From contig JAIPDL010000037.1 of the NCBI GenBank assembly GCA_021737695.1, positions 1 to 35,015 on the forward strand: DNA of 35,015 bases, written 5' to 3'. Both the position numbers and the translations under genes were made by a program. Every line of letters begins with the position of its first letter. Position 1 is the stretch's first letter. The notes beneath the pieces were generated by a model. It saw only the letters and a list, made by a program, of their open reading frames with translations, was not told the DNA's origin and made no database searches. The stretch is from Desulfotignum sp. GTDB lineage: Bacteria; Desulfobacterota; Desulfobacteria; Desulfobacterales; Desulfobacteraceae. Shown here piece by piece: positions 32,701 to 35,015 of this stretch.

Positions 32701-33727
32701 TAACGATCTGGTTTCTGACCTGAATGAAATTCAAAACGCAGCAACGCGTTCAGCTGATATCACAAAACAACTGCTGGCTTTTGCCAGAAAACAGACTATT
32801 TCCCCCAGGCAGATAGACTTGAACGATACAGTGGAGCATATGCTTAATATGCTGCGCCGGCTCATCGGGGAAGATATTGACCTGGTCTGGAAGCCTGCTG
32901 CCCATATCTGGCCAGTAAAAATGGACCCATCACAAATTGACCAGATCCTTGCCAACCTCTGTGTCAATACCAGGGATGCCATTGCCGGTGTAGGTAAATT
33001 CATCATTGAAACCGGGAAAAAATCATTTGATGATGAATACTGCAGACAACATTCCGGTTTCACCCCCGGAGATTTTGTCCTGCTGGCGGTCAGCGACAAT
33101 GGTTGTGGTATGGATAAGAATACTATGGACAATATGTTCGAACCGTTTTTCACAACCAAGGATGTGGGCAAAGGCACAGGCCTTGGGCTTGCAACAATAT
33201 ATGGCATCGTGAAACAGAATAACGGTTTCATCAATGTATACAGCGAACCCGGCCATGGTTCCACGTTTAAAATTTATTTGCCCCGGTCAGTTGAAAATAA
33301 AGAAACCAGCAAGACCGTCCATGAGAAAAAATCAGCCGAGGGCACTGAAACCATCCTGCTGGTGGAAGATGAACCGTCTATTCTCAGAATAACCCGAATA
33401 ATGCTGGAAAAAAAAGGGTATTGTGTTTTACCTGCGGATAGACCAGCAGAGGCAGTGGAAAAAGCTAAAAACCATTCCGGTTCTATTGATTTGCTTATGA
33501 CCGATGTGGTCATGCCGGAGATGAACGGCCGCGCCCTTGCCGGACAAATCACCAAACTTTACCCCGGCATCCGGCTTTTGTTCATGTCCGGGTATACTGC
33601 CAACGTCATTGCCCATCACGGGGTCCTGGATGACGGGGTGGCATTCATCCAGAAGCCATTTTCCATGGCGGATATGGCAGAAAAGGTGCGGGATATTTTG
33701 GATGAATCAAAAAAACCCGCTACATAA
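29732..33727 (+). CDS. Multi-PAS/GAF hybrid sensor histidine kinase with C-terminal receiver
   Basis: A 1331-residue cytoplasmic hybrid kinase; no membrane segments are visible. Approximate domains are a short coiled N-terminus (1-25), GAF (50-192), six PAS/PAC units (205-310, 322-428, 440-553, 565-683, 695-808, 822-935), HisKA with His967 in GGVAHDFNNMLG, HATPase (about 1065-1185, with DNGCGM and GTGLGLATIYG) and a receiver (1206-1325) with Asp1258 and Lys1308. Most PAS units end with the PAC-like DIT-E/D-K motif. The ATG at 29732 gives the MAEKPTYEALKKRIAELE start common to such kinases; an open frame upstream to 29660 is not protein-like. It has no adjacent response regulator, so output probably passes through its receiver to a distant partner. 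The signal is unknown. Confidence 0.9.
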   Translation: MAEKPTYEALKKRIAELERQVDQNNSAGLTNPPELFSFLIEAFRHIPICTTFEDAAREIFKYCKRLTGARSGYVALLSENGEGNEVLFLDTGGMPCDVDPNLPMPIRGLRKTAYRTKEVAYDNSFPESPWMEYMPEGHVKLDNVLFAPLNIKNKTVGVIGIANKDGGFNEYDVHISKILGDLAAVALSYARAQENLRQNEAKLRSMLNASPLAIVLLNRSGRILDSNEEHASRLNVSRDETLGRCLWELLPKEVLTHRRRQVESVFETGRPYTGEDKRGAVWNQYHIHPAIIDHSGKVQAVIVEAIDITERKMVEKKLSQIFTMSMDMLCIADIHRSSFIKVNPAFSETLGFSESELLGNSFLDFIHPEDIDATRSIINKKLKMGEKVINFENRYQCKDGKYRWLSWVSHPDTEEGVTYAAARDITEQKQQEQALNHSKAILDATGRMAKVGGWEVHADTMEVTWTEETYRIHEVPFDEKPSLQGAINFFHPADRPTLEQAVQRALDSGEPYDMELRFVTARGNHLWTHTICQPVIINGKVTKLTGTFQDITDRKQAEKILQKNHEMLKRTEAMASIGSWEWDVQQDRVYWSEELFRIFGRDPAEEAPCFAEQSEFYANGDMQRLKDAVKICIKRGTSYEIELRAVRPDGEIRHCISRGQPQYDENENVFRLTGSFQDVTERKKAEEALKSNYTLLQIAGETAIFGGWSVDLEHNICIWSDAVADIHDVPHGYAPSVQEAINFYAPEWQEKITHIFSACAKDGIPYDEEMEIITQKGNRVWVRATGKAVKNEKDKIIKVQGSFQDITEKKQAEDALRESEEKLHALFSAMTEMVVLHQLIFDDNGMPCNYRILDCNQAFCRITKITKETAVGKTATQVYNTNLAPYLDVYAKVALSGEPVEFVTYYTSMDKHFLVSVVSPRKNYFATITSDITEIRKAEAEREKLQAQLNQAQKLESVGRLAGGVAHDFNNMLGVILGHTELALLKTDKDNDLVSDLNEIQNAATRSADITKQLLAFARKQTISPRQIDLNDTVEHMLNMLRRLIGEDIDLVWKPAAHIWPVKMDPSQIDQILANLCVNTRDAIAGVGKFIIETGKKSFDDEYCRQHSGFTPGDFVLLAVSDNGCGMDKNTMDNMFEPFFTTKDVGKGTGLGLATIYGIVKQNNGFINVYSEPGHGSTFKIYLPRSVENKETSKTVHEKKSAEGTETILLVEDEPSILRITRIMLEKKGYCVLPADRPAEAVEKAKNHSGSIDLLMTDVVMPEMNGRALAGQITKLYPGIRLLFMSGYTANVIAHHGVLDDGVAFIQKPFSMADMAEKVRDILDESKKPAT

Positions 33728-33847
33728 ATTATCTGCTGCTCGAGCTTTTTGAGGCTGAAAAAATTTATGATTTCAATTGTAATGCTGAGCAGAAGGTCAT
33801 TTATGCCTGATGAGATCATTCATGAAAACCTGTCAGGGAATTATAAC

Positions 33848-34128
33848 ATGCGGCAAACCGATCTGATCCTGTTCTTTACCATGACATTTGTCATCATCGG
33901 AGGGATTCTCGGGCTGTATATTTTTGCTTCTGAGTCCATGGTCCGGTTGGTCGGCAGTCTTACCGGCTGCACCTGCTGTTTTACCTTGCCCTGATCAATC
34001 CCCTGTGGCCGGATGCCCAGCCCTGTGATACCTGGGTGTTTGTGGGGATTGCTGCGGTTGTAATATGGCTGAACCGCAAAACGATGTTCTCACGCCACCA
34101 TGCAGTGACCGATGTGGTTTCAAAATAA
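33848..34128 (+). pseudogene. Frameshifted small membrane protein remnant
   Basis: From ATG 33848 one frame encodes a membrane helix (LILFFTMTFVIIGGILGLYIF) up to about 33950. A different frame from about 33952 to the TAA at 34126-34128 encodes a plausible continuation with a second helix (TWVFVGIAAVVIWL) and a basic tail. Joined, they would make a membrane protein of about 93 residues. A single frameshift near 33940-33955 is the simplest explanation, although two unrelated short frames cannot be excluded. I do not recognise the family. Confidence 0.4.
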
Positions 34129-34134
34129 AAACAG

Positions 34135-34456
34135 ATGGGCGAGAACAATATCTTTACATCCATCCCGGTGCGCATCCAGGAGGAAATATTTTAAGACCTG
34201 CTCAAGACGGACCATATCCGCATCGAACGGATCCTGTCCCGGGGCCAGGCCTCTCCGGCAGAGGGATGGTACGACCAGGCCGAAAACGAGTGGGTCATGG
34301 TGCTGGAGGGGAGCTGTGTTCTCCAGTTTGAAGACGGCAGGGAAATCACACTGAACAAGGGGGATTTCTACCATATCCCGGCCCATGTGCAGCACCGGGT
34401 CGCGGTCCGATCCGGATCGGGTCACTGTATGGCTGGCGGTGTTCTACGATGACTGA
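34135..34456 (+). pseudogene. Decayed cupin-domain protein
   Basis: A typical small single-domain cupin of about 106 residues can be reconstructed. MGENNIFTSIPVRIQEEIF is followed by an in-frame TAA (34192-34194). Then DLLKTDHIRIERILSRGQ, the cupin strands with WYDQAENEWVMVLEG, FEDGREITLNKGDFYHIPAH and HRV follow. Near 34401-34412 the frame must shift for the expected ending SDPDRVTVWLAVFYDD, stopping at 34456. One nonsense and one frameshift lesion make this a pseudogene. The TAA cannot be a recoded selenocysteine codon. Confidence 0.7.
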
Positions 34457-34562
34457 TCGACTGACAGAAGCCATGGGCCTTTATGAAACCCTTGGATTCA
34501 GGAGAACAGCCCCTTACTATGAAAATCCGCTTCAGAGTGTCGTTTACTGGGAAACCTCTCTG
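34449..34562 (+). pseudogene. C-terminal fragment of a GNAT acetyltransferase
   Basis: The frame from 34449 encodes EAMGLYETLGFRRTAPYYENP followed by LQSVVYWETSL, the usual last 30 residues of GNAT acetyltransferases. The upstream acetyl-CoA loop is missing and the frame overlaps the end of the cupin remnant. After about 34562 the reading frame continues without any GNAT character. It is a truncated remnant. Confidence 0.6.
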
Positions 34563-34843
34563 GTCCCGGGTAATGGCCCGGCAGATCCCGGCACGGTGTA
34601 TCGGTCGGGACACGGGAAATCGAGTAGGGTGAGACCGGGTAAAACAATCTGGTCCAGATGCGGCGCTCGGGTCGCTTCTCAGTCGTTGCCCTCTCCTCCG
34701 ACCTGGCTCGGGCATATTATCAAAATCGGTTAAAAGTACAAGCAATCAAACATCGAAATATAAAAAATGGAGGTTAAAAACGGCATTTGGAAATTGGATA
34801 AAATTTGATCGGATAATTCTTCCGAAATTGACGCTTATTTTGA
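34563..34843. other. Non-coding, degenerate stretch
   Basis: Short open frames exist on both strands but none has convincing protein character. GC falls abruptly at about 34730. GGAGG at 34770 is followed by only a short stop-ridden frame. This is probably debris at the junction with a mobile element. Confidence 0.4.
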
Positions 34844-35015
34844 GCAAAAAACTGTCTTGACAATGGGGTCCACTATAGTGCCCACGACAAACGCAGGCAA
34901 AAAAAAATCGAACGTCTGTTGACCAAGAGTAAAAAGGATCTTGAAAAGCAGGCCCAAAAAATACTTGCAGCACCTTATTATTGCGAAGCCGATGCCCTGG
35001 CTGCGGTGGAAAAGC
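34844..35015 (+). mobile_element. Partial transposase-like sequence running off the window
   Basis: The frame through 34874-35015 encodes YSAHDKRRQKKIERLLTKSK and then KDLEKQAQKILAAPYYCEADALAAVEK. This Lys/Glu-rich helix followed by Cys-Glu-Ala-Asp-Ala-Leu resembles the mid-region of IS1634/IS4-type transposases. Stop codons occur in frame upstream (34841-34843), so the 5' part is missing or shifted. The gene continues beyond 35015. Family assignment is tentative, from pattern memory. Confidence 0.45.

Noticed and set aside
33992-33994. TGA ending the first frame of the membrane remnant as a selenocysteine codon
   Set aside because: The sequence after the TGA in that frame is not protein-like; the other frame gives a better continuation with a membrane helix, so a frameshift is simpler.
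34192-34194. Recoded stop in the cupin gene, by analogy with the GNAT TGA
   Set aside because: The codon is TAA, which is not used for selenocysteine, and the gene also carries a separate frameshift.
1-35015. CRISPR arrays, tRNA or rRNA genes, prophage
   Set aside because: No regularly spaced repeats, tRNA-like cloverleaf sequence, rRNA segments or phage structural genes were seen.

Overview
The window most resembles the chromosome of an anaerobic, probably sulfate-reducing member of the Desulfobacterales (Desulfobacula/Desulfotignum-like). This is inferred from the gene repertoire: anaerobic phenol genes, a large PAS/GAF hybrid kinase, a cyclopropane-fatty-acid locus and a likely selenoprotein. 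No marker gene in the window proves the taxonomy. By eye, the flanks (about 0.2-10.2 kb and 23.3-29.4 kb) are GC-rich. The central block (about 10.2-23.2 kb) and the kinase region (29.4-33.7 kb) are clearly more AT-rich.

Layout. 0.2-10.2 kb holds housekeeping and accessory genes: murJ, a Sir2 deacylase, a GAF protein, a minus-strand arginase-helicase pair whose helicase carries a fused YprB-like exonuclease domain, and a flavin split-barrel protein overlapping a one-chain PEP-synthase-like phosphotransferase. 10.2-23.2 kb is a phenol-type anaerobic aromatic module. It contains idi (plus), a metallophosphoesterase and a LysR regulator (both minus), and then a long plus-strand run: phenylphosphate synthase subunits A and B, a UbiD-family (de)carboxylase, an aryl-CoA ligase, a Tm-1-like protein, an HD protein, a CBS protein (PpsC-like), UbiX, and a TIGR04076-HAD fusion. 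23.3-29.4 kb carries a histidine phosphatase, a SnoaL/FAD/DUF1365/CFA-synthase lipid-modification operon linked by 4-bp overlaps, an MBL-fold protein, a GNAT protein interrupted by an in-frame TGA that looks like selenocysteine, and a small conserved protein. 29.7-33.7 kb is one giant hybrid histidine kinase. 33.8-35.0 kb is a zone of decayed genes (membrane protein, cupin, GNAT tail) running into a transposase-like fragment.

How the central genes may work together. Phenol (or a related phenolic) would be phosphorylated by PpsAB(C), carboxylated by the UbiD protein, possibly with the HAD protein, and activated by the CoA ligase. UbiX makes prenylated FMN for UbiD enzymes from a dimethylallyl phosphate donor, and Idi makes DMAPP. 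The strongest new observation is that the promoter regions of idi and ppsA share a 52-nt block with 42 identical positions, including an ATAA-N7-TTAT dyad and an identically spaced TTGACA -35. This suggests that one LysR regulator co-induces the aromatic pathway and the prenyl supply for its cofactor. The second strong observation is the candidate Sec-containing GNAT protein.
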